Shown one piece after another: positions 46,386 through 55,488 of a DNA stretch of 64,000 bases. A program made the position numbers and the translations under genes. The DNA is taken from assembly GCF_019654955.1 (NCBI RefSeq), contig NZ_BPEV01000006.1, positions 1 through 64,000 on the forward strand. The letters run 5' to 3'. A model generated the notes under the pieces. The model saw nothing but the letters and a program-made list of their open reading frames with translations. It was not told where the DNA came from and did no database searches. Numbering within the stretch: position 1 is the first letter of the stretch; each line of letters begins with the position of its first letter. This DNA comes from Shewanella sp. KT0246. GTDB taxonomy: Bacteria > Pseudomonadota > Gammaproteobacteria > Enterobacterales > Shewanellaceae.

Positions 46386-46824
46386 GTAACGCTCTTGTGT
46401 GCTCACTAATAAGGGGGCGATATTTTATACGAAACTCAGCAAAATCGAAATAACTGAGTGACGAAAAATAACTGCGCATTTTTAGCCCATAACGACCATT
46501 TAAAAATAGCTCACAAGCGACACAATTGTTATCAGTTTATGCTAATAGGGAAAACTAGAGATATTGTTAGTTAAGCAAGCTAGAAATTATGTTACTCAGT
46601 ACAGTAATGCTTGTAAATCAATATGATACATATCGAAAAAATCCAACCTTTAGTGACTAGTGTCACACTTTTTTATTAAGTTTTTATGGCAATATCAAAC
46701 GCAGATACAGGATTCCATAAATAGCGTACGCACCCTATTTGATGCGTCATCGCTATTTCTATCAATGTTAGGCATAACTGATGAGTGTCTAACAAAATCA
46801 AGCCCTTACCAAAGGAAGATTAAG
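46386..46824. other. Divergent promoter region tcdA / porin
   Basis: About 440 bp with no credible gene; the porin frame remains open through its right half (from 46660), but that part has no signal-peptide character and lies ahead of the real start. A CRP-like box lies at 46652-46667. Confidence 0.5.
46652..46667 (+). promoter_or_regulatory. CRP-like box upstream of porin gene
   Basis: AGTGA-CTAGTG-TCACA differs by one base from the CRP consensus TGTGA-N6-TCACA. It lies about 165 bases upstream of the porin start. A T-run follows, so a small hairpin GTGAC-TAGT-GTCAC could also act in the leader; the two readings compete. Confidence 0.5.
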
Positions 46825-47886
46825 ATGATGAAAAAAAACCTGATCACTGCAGCAATTTTATCTTGCACTGCAATGACCTCTTTTACTGCGCTAGCTGATG
46901 GCCCAAATTTCTACGGCCGTGCTGATCTTGCATTCACCAATTCTGATGCGGGTGTAGCTACTCAAAATCAAAAAGACGGCACTATTATTGAAAACAACTT
47001 CTCATGGTTAGGTGTTAAAGGCACAGAAAAAATCAATGATGATTTTGAAGTGATCTACCAAATGGAGTTCGGTGTAAGCAACTTTGATAACTCAGGCAAT
47101 ACTTTCGCAGCTCGTAACACGTTTATCGGTCTAAAAACCAATGCAGGTACTGCATTAGTTGGTCGTAACGACACTGTATTCAAAGCTTCTGAAGGTGGTT
47201 TTGACTTATTTGGTAACACTAACTCAGACATCGATTTACTAGCTGCAGGGCAAACACGTTCAGGCGATGGTATCAGCTACTACTCTCCAAAAATTGCTGA
47301 CATGGTAACGCTAAACGCGACTTACCTAATGGACGACAACTATGATTCACAAAGTGATTCTATGTACGCTGTTAGTGCAACAATTGGTGATAAAGCCCTT
47401 AAAGCACAAAACTTCTACGCAGCAGCTGCTTACCAAGACGGTATCACAGATATCGAAGCTTACCGTGGTGTTGTACAAGCTAAATTCGGCAACTTCATTG
47501 TTGGCGGTTTATACCAAAACACTGAAAGCTTAAAAAGCGAATTAGCACACCTTGAAGGTGACAGCTACTTCATCAATGCAGCTTATGTAATGGGTAATCT
47601 AAAAATTAAAGCTATGTACGGTTACGATGATTCTGGGCTAGGTAAAATTGTAGACCGTCGTACAGGTCAGCTTGAAAGCAGCGAAGGTGCAAACATTTTA
47701 GATGCTCGTAAAGATGTATCAGATGTTGAAATCCAACAGTTCAGTGTTGGTGCTGACTACCGCTTAAGTTCAAACACTTTAGTTTATGGTCACTACACTA
47801 AATACGATGGCGACATGAAATTAAATGGTGTTGTTGAAGATTTAAGTGATGACATCTTTACTGTTGGTGTTCGTTTAGACTTCTAA
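46825..47886 (+). CDS. Trimeric porin (general diffusion), first paralogue
   Basis: This 353-residue outer-membrane porin starts at the ATG pair 46825/46828 with AGGA eight bases upstream and a signal peptide ending ALA-DG. The frame opens 55 codons earlier, but that extension is not a signal peptide. The mature protein begins GPNFYGRADLAF, contains NNFSWLGVKGTEKI, TFIGLKTNAGTALVGRND and ISYYSPKI, and ends VGVRLDF with the C-terminal phenylalanine of outer-membrane barrels. It is clearly paralogous to the next gene. A CRP-like site is upstream and a terminator downstream. Confidence 0.94.
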   Translation: MMKKNLITAAILSCTAMTSFTALADGPNFYGRADLAFTNSDAGVATQNQKDGTIIENNFSWLGVKGTEKINDDFEVIYQMEFGVSNFDNSGNTFAARNTFIGLKTNAGTALVGRNDTVFKASEGGFDLFGNTNSDIDLLAAGQTRSGDGISYYSPKIADMVTLNATYLMDDNYDSQSDSMYAVSATIGDKALKAQNFYAAAAYQDGITDIEAYRGVVQAKFGNFIVGGLYQNTESLKSELAHLEGDSYFINAAYVMGNLKIKAMYGYDDSGLGKIVDRRTGQLESSEGANILDARKDVSDVEIQQFSVGADYRLSSNTLVYGHYTKYDGDMKLNGVVEDLSDDIFTVGVRLDF

Positions 47887-47936
47887 ACAACCAATTGGCC
47901 GCCGAAATATACTGCGGTAAATTGTTTTAAAAATGT

Positions 47937-47965
47937 AAAAGCGACCTCAAAAGGTCGCTTTTTTT
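47937..47965 (+). terminator. Terminator after first porin
   Basis: AAAAGCGACC-TCAAAA-GGTCGCTTTT followed by further T residues, about 50 bases after the stop. Confidence 0.9.
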
Positions 47966-48369
47966 ATAGCCTTTATTTTATTCAACCTTTGAATTATGCA
48001 AAACCGCATAATTCAAGCAGTTTTACCGCTTAAGAGTTAACAATTTAGCAACACCTTAACTAGCCGTATAGCCAATACAGTCAAGCCTTACACGAATTAA
48101 CAAAGCTTGTGAACCTCCACAAATAGGTAGTTTGCTAAAAAGCTGTTAATCAATGCTCAAAAGTATCGAATTTGTCACATTTTTACCTTAAATCATTACG
48201 TTATACCAAAAACTTTGAACTACACCACAACTTATACCCTATAAACCTGCAAAAATTCCGATCAGTTCGTTATGCAAAAGCATTTTCTATTAGTTTTTTT
48301 GCAACTGAAATTCACTATAACACCCAATAATGGGAATAGGACTTCGGTTCTATACGGGAGTATGAAAAG
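47966..48369. other. Promoter/leader region of second porin
   Basis: About 400 bp of AT-rich DNA without an ORF. TTTGTCACATTTTT near 48171 holds one CRP half-site (TCACA) but no good partner. GGGAG precedes the porin start. Confidence 0.45.
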
Positions 48370-49401
48370 ATGAAAAAGACGCTAATCTCAGCATCTGTAG
48401 CCTCAGTTATTGCTTTAACTTCTTTCGGTGCGCTAGCCGATGGCCCTAACTTCTACGGTCGTTTAGACCTAGCAGTAACTAATTCTGATCTTGGTGTTAC
48501 TACCCAAGAAGGTAAAGAAGGCACTGTATTCGAAAATAACTTCTCTCACTTAGGTGTTAAAGGCAGTGAGAAAATTTCTGATGCTTTTGAAGTGCTATAC
48601 CAAATGGAATTCCAAGTTGAAAACACCTCTTCAAGTTCAGATGTTTTCAAAGCTCGTAATACTTACCTAGGTCTAAAAACTGACTTCGGTACTGTATTAG
48701 TTGGCCGTAACGACACAGTATTTAAGCAATCTGAAGGCGGCGTTGACGTTTTCGGTAACAGCAATGCTGATATCGACCGTTTAGTGGCTGGTCAAACTCG
48801 TTCTGCTGACGGTATCTGGTACTACTCTCCAAAAATCGCTGATTTAATCACATTAAACGCGACTTACTTAATGGAAGATAATTACACCGATGCTGATGAC
48901 AACGAGTCTTATGAAGATCAATATGCATTAAGTGCAACGATTGGTGATAAAAAACTTAAAGCACAAAACTACTATGTAGCAGCTGCTTACAACACTATCG
49001 GTGGCATCGATGCATACCGTGCAGTGGGTCAAGTTAAATTTGGCGATTTCAAAGTAGGCGGTTTATACCAAAACACTGAAAGCCAAACAACTGAGCAAGA
49101 AGGTGATTCTTACTTCTTAAACGTGGTTTACAACCTAAACGGCGTTAACTTAAAAGCTGAGTACGGTGTTGACGAAGGTGGTTTCGGTCGTTACCTAACT
49201 AAGCAAAAAGCAGCAGATGGTGTTGTTACTGATGCTAGCATTACTCAAATCACTGTAGGTGCTGATTACCGCATCTCTAAATCTACTCTAGTATATGGCC
49301 ATTACGCTATGTACGAAGGTGATTACCAACTTGACGGTGGCCCAACCATCGATTTAGAAGATGACAACGTATTTACCGTAGGTATGCGTTACGATTTCTA
49401 A
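48370..49401 (+). CDS. Trimeric porin, second paralogue
   Basis: The 343-residue product has a signal peptide ending ALA-DG and the same architecture as the preceding porin: GPNFYGRLDLAV, NNFSHLGVKGSEKI, TYLGLKTDFGTVLVGRND, IWYYSPKI and a final VGMRYDF. The two genes are tandem copies that diverged in loops, for example residues 175-190 (acidic, TDADDNESYEDQ) and 275-290. Separate terminators and a long spacer indicate separate control, as for OmpC/OmpF-like pairs. Confidence 0.94.
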   Translation: MKKTLISASVASVIALTSFGALADGPNFYGRLDLAVTNSDLGVTTQEGKEGTVFENNFSHLGVKGSEKISDAFEVLYQMEFQVENTSSSSDVFKARNTYLGLKTDFGTVLVGRNDTVFKQSEGGVDVFGNSNADIDRLVAGQTRSADGIWYYSPKIADLITLNATYLMEDNYTDADDNESYEDQYALSATIGDKKLKAQNYYVAAAYNTIGGIDAYRAVGQVKFGDFKVGGLYQNTESQTTEQEGDSYFLNVVYNLNGVNLKAEYGVDEGGFGRYLTKQKAADGVVTDASITQITVGADYRISKSTLVYGHYAMYEGDYQLDGGPTIDLEDDNVFTVGMRYDF

Positions 49402-49437
49402 TTGAGTAAATCGCTTTAATAACAAGCGACTAATATC

Positions 49438-49467
49438 AAAAAAGCGACCTTATGGTCGCTTTTTTTT
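49438..49467. terminator. Two-way terminator, second porin / tpm
   Basis: AAAAAAGCGACC-TTAT-GGTCGCTTTTTT with T-runs on both strands, between the converging porin and tpm genes. The stem GCGACC/GGTCGC is the same as in the terminator of the first porin, consistent with duplication of the whole unit. Confidence 0.92.
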
Positions 49468-49524
49468 GCCTTTTAAATAGATATGAAACTTTAATAAGGT
49501 TTAATTCTTCACATCTTTGCAATT

Positions 49525-50184
49525 TTATATTTTACGAGTCAGCACGTAAGCTGCTTCGTTAAGCCAAGGAACATTTTTTTTCACAAACCGCTGATTTTCA
49601 GCCAATACATCAGCACACTCTAAAAGCTCTACATCAAAGTAAGGTGCTAGGTATTGTTCTATCCATTGCGGACTTACCGCAAATGGTGGGCCATTAAGGG
49701 TTTCTTGTGGGTAATCCAAGGTCACCAGTAAACCTTTAACGCCAGCAGGAACTAATGTCGCAAGTTTTATCGCATATTGCTGGCGCATTTCTTCTGGCCA
49801 GGCAATAAGCGCAGCGCGATCATAAAAAGCAGTAATTGATTGAGTAGATTCTGTCGGTAAGGTGAATATATCACCTTGAATGAGCGAGACTTGCTCAGTT
49901 AAGTAAACTTGGTGTTCCCCCTTAACTTGATGACTAACAGGGAGATTATTTTCTTTAAAAAAGTCTTCAACAGCTAGTTGATTTAGCTCGCAGCCAAGTA
50001 CGTTATGCCCTTGCTCCGCTAAGTAACACATATCTAATGACTTACCGCACAATGGAACAAAGACTTCTGCAGAGGTTGCTAACGATAAACGCGACCAATA
50101 CTTAACCAGAAATTCATTAATTTGCGGTTGATGGAATCCAATTTGCTTTAAATCCCATTTTTCGTGCCAAAAACTCGGCTCCAT
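49525..50184 (-). CDS. tpm: Thiopurine S-methyltransferase
   Basis: Bacterial TPMT is a SAM-dependent methyltransferase acting on thiopurines and, in some strains, on selenium or tellurium species. The 219-residue protein begins [19 protein letters not shown], a family signature, with the SAM-binding [21 protein letters not shown] and [10 protein letters not shown] followed by [19 protein letters not shown]. All are as in Pseudomonas and E. coli-type enzymes. Single-gene unit. Confidence 0.95.
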   Translation of the reverse strand: MEPSFWHEKWDLKQIGFHQPQINEFLVKYWSRLSLATSAEVFVPLCGKSLDMCYLAEQGHNVLGCELNQLAVEDFFKENNLPVSHQVKGEHQVYLTEQVSLIQGDIFTLPTESTQSITAFYDRAALIAWPEEMRQQYAIKLATLVPAGVKGLLVTLDYPQETLNGPPFAVSPQWIEQYLAPYFDVELLECADVLAENQRFVKKNVPWLNEAAYVLTRKI

Positions 50185-50394
50185 GATTACAAACCCCTAG
50201 TGATATATCATCAATAACTAATGGGTTTCACTGTAATCACAAAAATTGTGATATGCAATATGGCACTACAACTTATTCTCTCAGACAAATCTGAAATAAG
50301 GGGATGGTTATTAAGGTTTTCTTCACTTTAACTATAGCTGTAAATATGAGTAAGTTACTTACTTGCCAACCTTAAGCTAAAAAATGCTGATCGC

Positions 50395-50745
50395 CTATTC
50401 AGGTTCACCTTCTAACACTTGTTGTACTTTTTTAAGCCATTTGCAGTTATCACATTGACAGTTGCGTCTTGATAAATGGTGCGGGCTTAAGTTTGAATCG
50501 ATAAAGTCTACCGCGATCAGCAATTGCTGTTTGAGCTCTTCAACGGATTTCTTCTCAATCGCCACTAATTCATCATTGTGATTCATCCAAATGCATTCTT
50601 CACCTTGATGGCACGTAGTGCACTGCTCATCACTGGCATTATAGAACACTGCATGTGGGCAATGCGTTACTTCCATAGACTGTAAAATACGCTGACGCGG
50701 AAAAGAAAATAGTGAAATTAAGTCAGCTTTATTGATGGTAGGCAT
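50395..50745 (-). CDS. Small cysteine-rich hypothetical protein
   Basis: The 116-residue product begins at an ATG with AAGGAG in front; the 12-codon upstream extension to 50781 is unlikely. It has seven cysteines: C29 (THCPH), C42 and C45 (CTTC), C51, and C96, C98 and C101 (CQCDNC). Clusters of this kind usually bind zinc or an iron-sulfur centre. I do not recognise the family. It lies alone between tpm and the protein kinase gene. Confidence 0.75.
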   Translation of the reverse strand: MPTINKADLISLFSFPRQRILQSMEVTHCPHAVFYNASDEQCTTCHQGEECIWMNHNDELVAIEKKSVEELKQQLLIAVDFIDSNLSPHHLSRRNCQCDNCKWLKKVQQVLEGEPE

Positions 50746-51044
50746 AAGCACTCCTTGATTAAACCGAATCCGTTGATTCATTTAGATAGTACCTGTCTAT
50801 CACCAAAAACAAATTGATTCATGTCAAAGTTTACAACTCCGTTTTTTTGAGATAGGCAGCTTTACCCGCAATAGCTAATATAAAACTCACTTTAGGCCTA
50901 ATTGCGGCCGTTCTATCGATCATTTTGCTTTTTACTGATGAATAATAGTAAAAAGTTATCTAAGGCCTTGCCTGATAAATCGAAATATGAGTTTATGGAG
51001 TTTCTAATTCATTACGCCGATGAGTTAGCTAACAGGAGTACCCA

Positions 51045-52853
51045 GTGCAAACACCTCAGCTACAACACTTTTATATCAATGAAGAGCAATCTGTTTATTT
51101 ATTAAAAGCTGAAGATGCTCGAAAACATCGCGCTTGGATCCGACTATGTAATCAACAGCTTAGTAAGCTCGGTTATGCCGATATCGAGTTTATTGGTAAA
51201 GGTGCTTATGGTTTCGTGTTTGCTGGCACCAACGACATTGGCGAATCCCATGTATTTAAGTTCTCTCGTATAACCCTGCCTCGCAGTGTCCAAGACCGAC
51301 TTGAAGAAGAAGCTTTTATGCTTAGTCAGTTAGTCCACCCTAATGTACCAAGCGGCATCAAATTTGAGCGGGTCGGTAAACAAGGCATTATGGTAATGGA
51401 ACGAGCACAGGGTGAAGATTTAGATAAAATTTGTCATCGTTTGGGCGTATTGCCAGTGGCAATGATTGTCAGTATTGCTCGCCAATTAGCCAACCTACTT
51501 TATTACCTTCGCACTGGTAAGTGTCTTGTGCACGGTGACATTAAGCCCTCTAATTTAGTCTATGACATTAAAAATGATCACCTGTCTTTAATCGATTGGG
51601 GATCAGCAGTCTTTGCTCAACGTGATGAACATAATAAGGCCGTTGAAGATAACGTGATGTCTTTGATGTCGAGCGATCAACACCATACCAATGCCAGAAT
51701 GGGCGACGTATACTTTATTGGTTCTGAACAACTTAACGGCGCACTGTCCAGCCCGCGGTTTGATGAGCAAGGTGTAGCTGCAACCCTATATGCATTGGCT
51801 TCAGGGCAAATCAGTCGCTTTGGCAGTAAAGTGATCCCCGCAAGTAGTTTGGGGCTGCCCATTGAACTTGCGCGCACACTAGATGGCATGCTCAGTGATG
51901 ATGTCGAAAGACAAAACCTTGCTGGCGATTACTTTTTAAAAAGTATGCGACATAACCACAAAATGCACTTGCCTGATTTACAAACTCAGCCACTTCACGA
52001 AGATATTCCGCTGTGGCTACTGCCAAAACAGAAACAAGTTGAAACGGTAAGTTATAGCTCGCGAAAATCATTCTTAAAAGAACACAACACCCAAGATCCC
52101 ATTGCCAAAATGGACGACGTACAACTAGAGAAGTACTACCGAAATTTCTTAGCCGGCATGGGCGATACCGAAAAAGGCTTTGTCGCTGCTGTGGGTAAAT
52201 TAGCCCAGTACCCTATTGTGGGAGGTTTAGCGATTCATTGGCGTAAAAGTGGGGTTTATATTGATTCAAACCTTGCAATTTATGACCCTGAAACCAAAGA
52301 TGTACTCATAAAAGCGGTCAATAATATGGTTACCCTCGCCCGCGGTATTAAGCGTATCGGGGTGTTTAAAGCTTGTTTTTTTAATGCTAAAGATACCTTA
52401 CACCTTGAACGACAAAATGCATCAGAGCCCTATCAAATGGTAAATGATGCGCAGTTAAGTTTTGAAGTCGGTGATGTCCCAGCATCTGAAGGGCGTTCGC
52501 GATTACACTCTTACTTTGAAGACGGCAAAGATCCAGAAGAAAATTTAGAGCTGCCAACTGAAATCATGACCGAATTGGGCTGGATTAACCAAATTCATCA
52601 TACCGGTTGTATCATCTTTGAAGCGCTTCCTAACCACTTAAAAGTGCACAGTTATTTGCGGTTATTAAACCCGCGTAAACAGGCCGCTTTTCGCGCTTCA
52701 CTCGATCGAATTCTACATCATGCCACAAAGATTCAAGGCCATGGAGTATCAGGGTTTATGAAACTTCCTTATAAAAATACCCGTCAGTTTTCACATATCG
52801 ACAGTAAAGCTGAGCATTTTTATCCTAAAAATCCTAAAAAAGCGCATAACTAA
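51045..52853 (+). CDS. Eukaryotic-type Ser/Thr protein kinase with extra C-terminal region
   Basis: The 602-residue protein starts at a GTG with AGGAG seven bases upstream. Residues about 45-300 form a protein-kinase fold: glycine loop GKGAYGFV (51-58), Lys72 in VFKFSR, catalytic loop HGDIKPSN (163-170; Asp165, Lys167, Asn170) and DWG (184-186) in place of DFG. All catalytic residues are present, so activity is likely, although HGD replaces HRD. The last ~280 residues are a mixed alpha/beta region I cannot assign (for example GGLAIHWRKSGVYIDSNLAIYD). There is no membrane segment or PASTA domain. No phosphatase partner is adjacent. Confidence 0.85.
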   Translation: MQTPQLQHFYINEEQSVYLLKAEDARKHRAWIRLCNQQLSKLGYADIEFIGKGAYGFVFAGTNDIGESHVFKFSRITLPRSVQDRLEEEAFMLSQLVHPNVPSGIKFERVGKQGIMVMERAQGEDLDKICHRLGVLPVAMIVSIARQLANLLYYLRTGKCLVHGDIKPSNLVYDIKNDHLSLIDWGSAVFAQRDEHNKAVEDNVMSLMSSDQHHTNARMGDVYFIGSEQLNGALSSPRFDEQGVAATLYALASGQISRFGSKVIPASSLGLPIELARTLDGMLSDDVERQNLAGDYFLKSMRHNHKMHLPDLQTQPLHEDIPLWLLPKQKQVETVSYSSRKSFLKEHNTQDPIAKMDDVQLEKYYRNFLAGMGDTEKGFVAAVGKLAQYPIVGGLAIHWRKSGVYIDSNLAIYDPETKDVLIKAVNNMVTLARGIKRIGVFKACFFNAKDTLHLERQNASEPYQMVNDAQLSFEVGDVPASEGRSRLHSYFEDGKDPEENLELPTEIMTELGWINQIHHTGCIIFEALPNHLKVHSYLRLLNPRKQAAFRASLDRILHHATKIQGHGVSGFMKLPYKNTRQFSHIDSKAEHFYPKNPKKAHN

Positions 52854-52927
52854 TAGCTTCTAGAAAACAAGCTTCTAAGGGGATAGCCTTAAAAAAATTC
52901 GTTTTAACAATGACTTAAAGACCAGAA

Positions 52928-52959
52928 ACAAAAAAGCCTCATTTTAAAATGAGGCTTTT
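52928..52959 (-). terminator. Terminator of metalloprotease gene
   Basis: A perfect 14-bp palindromic stem AAAAGCCTCATTTT / AAAATGAGGCTTTT followed by a T-run on the minus strand; it lies just after the metalloprotease stop codon and may also serve the kinase gene. Confidence 0.88.
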
Positions 52960-52965
52960 AATCGA

Positions 52966-55344
52966 TTAAATTGGTGAGCCCGGAGGCATTTTCAGCGGCT
53001 GAGCAATAAAGCGATATTCTTTCGACTCTAATCCTTTAGCTAGTCCTTGTAATAACCAATCAAAATGAGCAGCTTGGTAATTACTGGCGCGATTACTACG
53101 GCGCTTTAATTGCTTTTCAGCATAGTGAAGTCTCGCAAGTAACTGCGCTTTGACTTCAGCTGATGTTTTATCATCATGATAACTGGCTAATACTTCATCC
53201 AATACCACTGCATTTACCCGCATTTGTACTGCTAATAATTGGCCTCGCTGCAAGTCTTGATACACGGTTTTCGCCAGCAATTTATCCACTAAACTCACAA
53301 CCGATAACTGCTCTGAATCATCCATAAACCCTTGATTTACTCGATTTAGGCGCTCAGGTGCCAAAAGTCTGTTTGCAATTTGACGGCTCAATACTTCCGC
53401 CATACCAATAGGATCGGTTAATACCCCAATACCAGAGTCAAAGCTTTCGCGGGTTTTGCGATAGTTACCCGCTTTAGGCACTAGCATCTCTGTCACTTCA
53501 GCTGGAACTGATAAGCTTTGGGCTGATATAACATCTAGCAATGAGGCTAATGCAGAATGTTGCAGCTTAGGAGAAAGGTAATGCCAACGTTCCGCCGAAC
53601 CTTGTTGCTGGTAGCTGTAGTCACTGCCACCAATCCACTTAGCAGTTGCATCAATTTGATATCGAGTTAACAAATAGATTGGTACAAACACATCACTCAA
53701 CTCACCTAATGGTTGCTCTTCAAGCAGCGCTTGGGCATTAAATTGCTCAATGGCAGTACGGCGAACTTTTTCTAACCGAGTCAACTCATCGGCGGCAGAT
53801 GCACCATTATCCCATAAGCTCGCATAGGCATGGCTAGATGAAGGCGAACGTGAATCAGCCTCACCAATGTAACGTAAACCTTGAGTTCTCGCCTGACGCA
53901 CTAACTCAGCCATGCTGGCTTCATTACCATAACCATAGGCAATGGTAAATTTATCCCATTCACCAATACCCTCAGAATAAGGTGTCGATATATCAATTTT
54001 ATCGCCATTTAATGTGGCATTAGGATGTGGGTAATCCATCACCGAAGCATTGTCATTAGTAGATGATGCGAAGTTATGATCCAACCCAATAGTATGGCCT
54101 ATTTCATGAGCTGATAATTGACGAATACGGGCTAACGCTAATGCCATCGATGCATCACTGGCAGCTTTTCTGTCTTCCCAACCAGCTGTTAAGCCACGTG
54201 CTATTAAGTGATCTTGCTTCACTCGCAAGCTGCCTAACGTCACATGTCCTTTAATGATTTCGCCTGTGCGAGGGTCTTTAATTGACGCGCCATATGACCA
54301 ACCACGGGTCGCTCTGTGTACCCACTGAATCATGTTATAACGAATATCTTGTGGGTCAGCACCTTCAGGCAGCATTTCTACTTTAAAACCATCAATAAAG
54401 CCTGCGTCAGTAAAAGCTTCTTCCCACCAGCGAGCGCCATCAAGTAACGCTGTGCGAATAGGTTCTGGCACACCTGGGTCGAGATAATAAGTAATAGGTT
54501 TAACGACTTCACTAGGTGCAAGACCTGGAGTGACTTTTTCTAAACGATGTCTGAGTAAATAACGTTTACTCACTGGTGAGTCTATCGGTGCAGAGTAATC
54601 AAAGTACTCACCAGATAGATAACCGCTCATGGGTTGATATTCGCGGGGCTGATAACCTTCTTCAGGTAAATCGACAAACGAGTAACGCATGCGCACCGAT
54701 ACAAATTTTCCATCAGGAGTCACTTGACGAACGTATTCGCCTTCTTTCTGGCTAGTAAATGTCAGTAATACATCCACGTCTGCATTTTTCTCAAAGGACT
54801 TAATACCTTGTTCCAAAATTACTGAACGCGAGGTATCTAAGCTATAGTTGCCTTGTTTGGTATCAGCAAAACGTTGCGCTACACCATGAAGATCGTTAAG
54901 GACTAAATTATTGATTGAGACTAAGGGCGTTTTGCCATCTAAGACCTTCCCGCGCCACAAAACTGATTCTGCGAATGCTTCTTTAACTGCTAATCGTTCG
55001 GCGGGATTATCAGTACTGGCTCGATAAAAGGTGTTTAACTGCTTTAATAGAATGAATGGCCCTTGGCGCTCGAACTGTACCATTCGAGTTTCACCTAATT
55101 GACCACGATCCAGACCAATGTCATTTGAGCCTACCCCATGGGGCAAGCTGGTGATCATCAAAAATGGTTGATTAAGCTTTTTGGCTTCTAAAAACAACTC
55201 ACCAGATTGGGTTTGATAGTAAAAGTTAATAAACCCACTGGCTTTCTCACTTTTTTTTATCACTTCTTGCGCAGGTGTAGCCGCGTAAGTCATAACGGGT
55301 ATTGCGGTTAATACCAATGAAAGTGCAATGCTGTGGCGGATCAT
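52966..55344 (-). CDS. Secreted zinc metalloprotease (DUF5117-type)
   Basis: The 792-residue product has a signal peptide (about 1-21, TYA-AT). The zinc site is HEIGHTIGLDHNFASS, an extended HExxHxxGxxH motif of metzincin type, giving three histidines and the catalytic glutamate. N-terminal beta-rich regions and the long C-terminal helical part match the large DUF5117/DUF4953 metalloproteases common in marine bacteria, whose natural substrates are unknown. It is monocistronic, with its own terminator and a 144-bp spacer from the upstream kinase gene. Confidence 0.9.
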   Translation of the reverse strand: MIRHSIALSLVLTAIPVMTYAATPAQEVIKKSEKASGFINFYYQTQSGELFLEAKKLNQPFLMITSLPHGVGSNDIGLDRGQLGETRMVQFERQGPFILLKQLNTFYRASTDNPAERLAVKEAFAESVLWRGKVLDGKTPLVSINNLVLNDLHGVAQRFADTKQGNYSLDTSRSVILEQGIKSFEKNADVDVLLTFTSQKEGEYVRQVTPDGKFVSVRMRYSFVDLPEEGYQPREYQPMSGYLSGEYFDYSAPIDSPVSKRYLLRHRLEKVTPGLAPSEVVKPITYYLDPGVPEPIRTALLDGARWWEEAFTDAGFIDGFKVEMLPEGADPQDIRYNMIQWVHRATRGWSYGASIKDPRTGEIIKGHVTLGSLRVKQDHLIARGLTAGWEDRKAASDASMALALARIRQLSAHEIGHTIGLDHNFASSTNDNASVMDYPHPNATLNGDKIDISTPYSEGIGEWDKFTIAYGYGNEASMAELVRQARTQGLRYIGEADSRSPSSSHAYASLWDNGASAADELTRLEKVRRTAIEQFNAQALLEEQPLGELSDVFVPIYLLTRYQIDATAKWIGGSDYSYQQQGSAERWHYLSPKLQHSALASLLDVISAQSLSVPAEVTEMLVPKAGNYRKTRESFDSGIGVLTDPIGMAEVLSRQIANRLLAPERLNRVNQGFMDDSEQLSVVSLVDKLLAKTVYQDLQRGQLLAVQMRVNAVVLDEVLASYHDDKTSAEVKAQLLARLHYAEKQLKRRSNRASNYQAAHFDWLLQGLAKGLESKEYRFIAQPLKMPPGSPI

Positions 55345-55488
55345 TCAACTATCTCCAATTCGATAAAACAGGGTTACTCACGTTTTAACTGTGCAAGCGT
55401 TAAGCAAGTTAATACAAATAGCAGCGCTAAGCTAGAGCTAGATCGGCACTAGACAATAACTAGAACGAAGCTTACGCTGTTTGCATGA

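Noticed and set aside
46660..46824. N-terminal 55-codon extension of the first porin
   Set aside because: The ATG pair at 46825 has a ribosome site and begins a proper signal peptide; the extension would bury it.
50902..51105. 67-codon frame overlapping the start of the protein kinase gene
   Set aside because: Starts at TTG (or ATG 50938) without a ribosome site, overlaps the kinase by 60 bases and shows no family; a leader peptide remains possible but unsupported.
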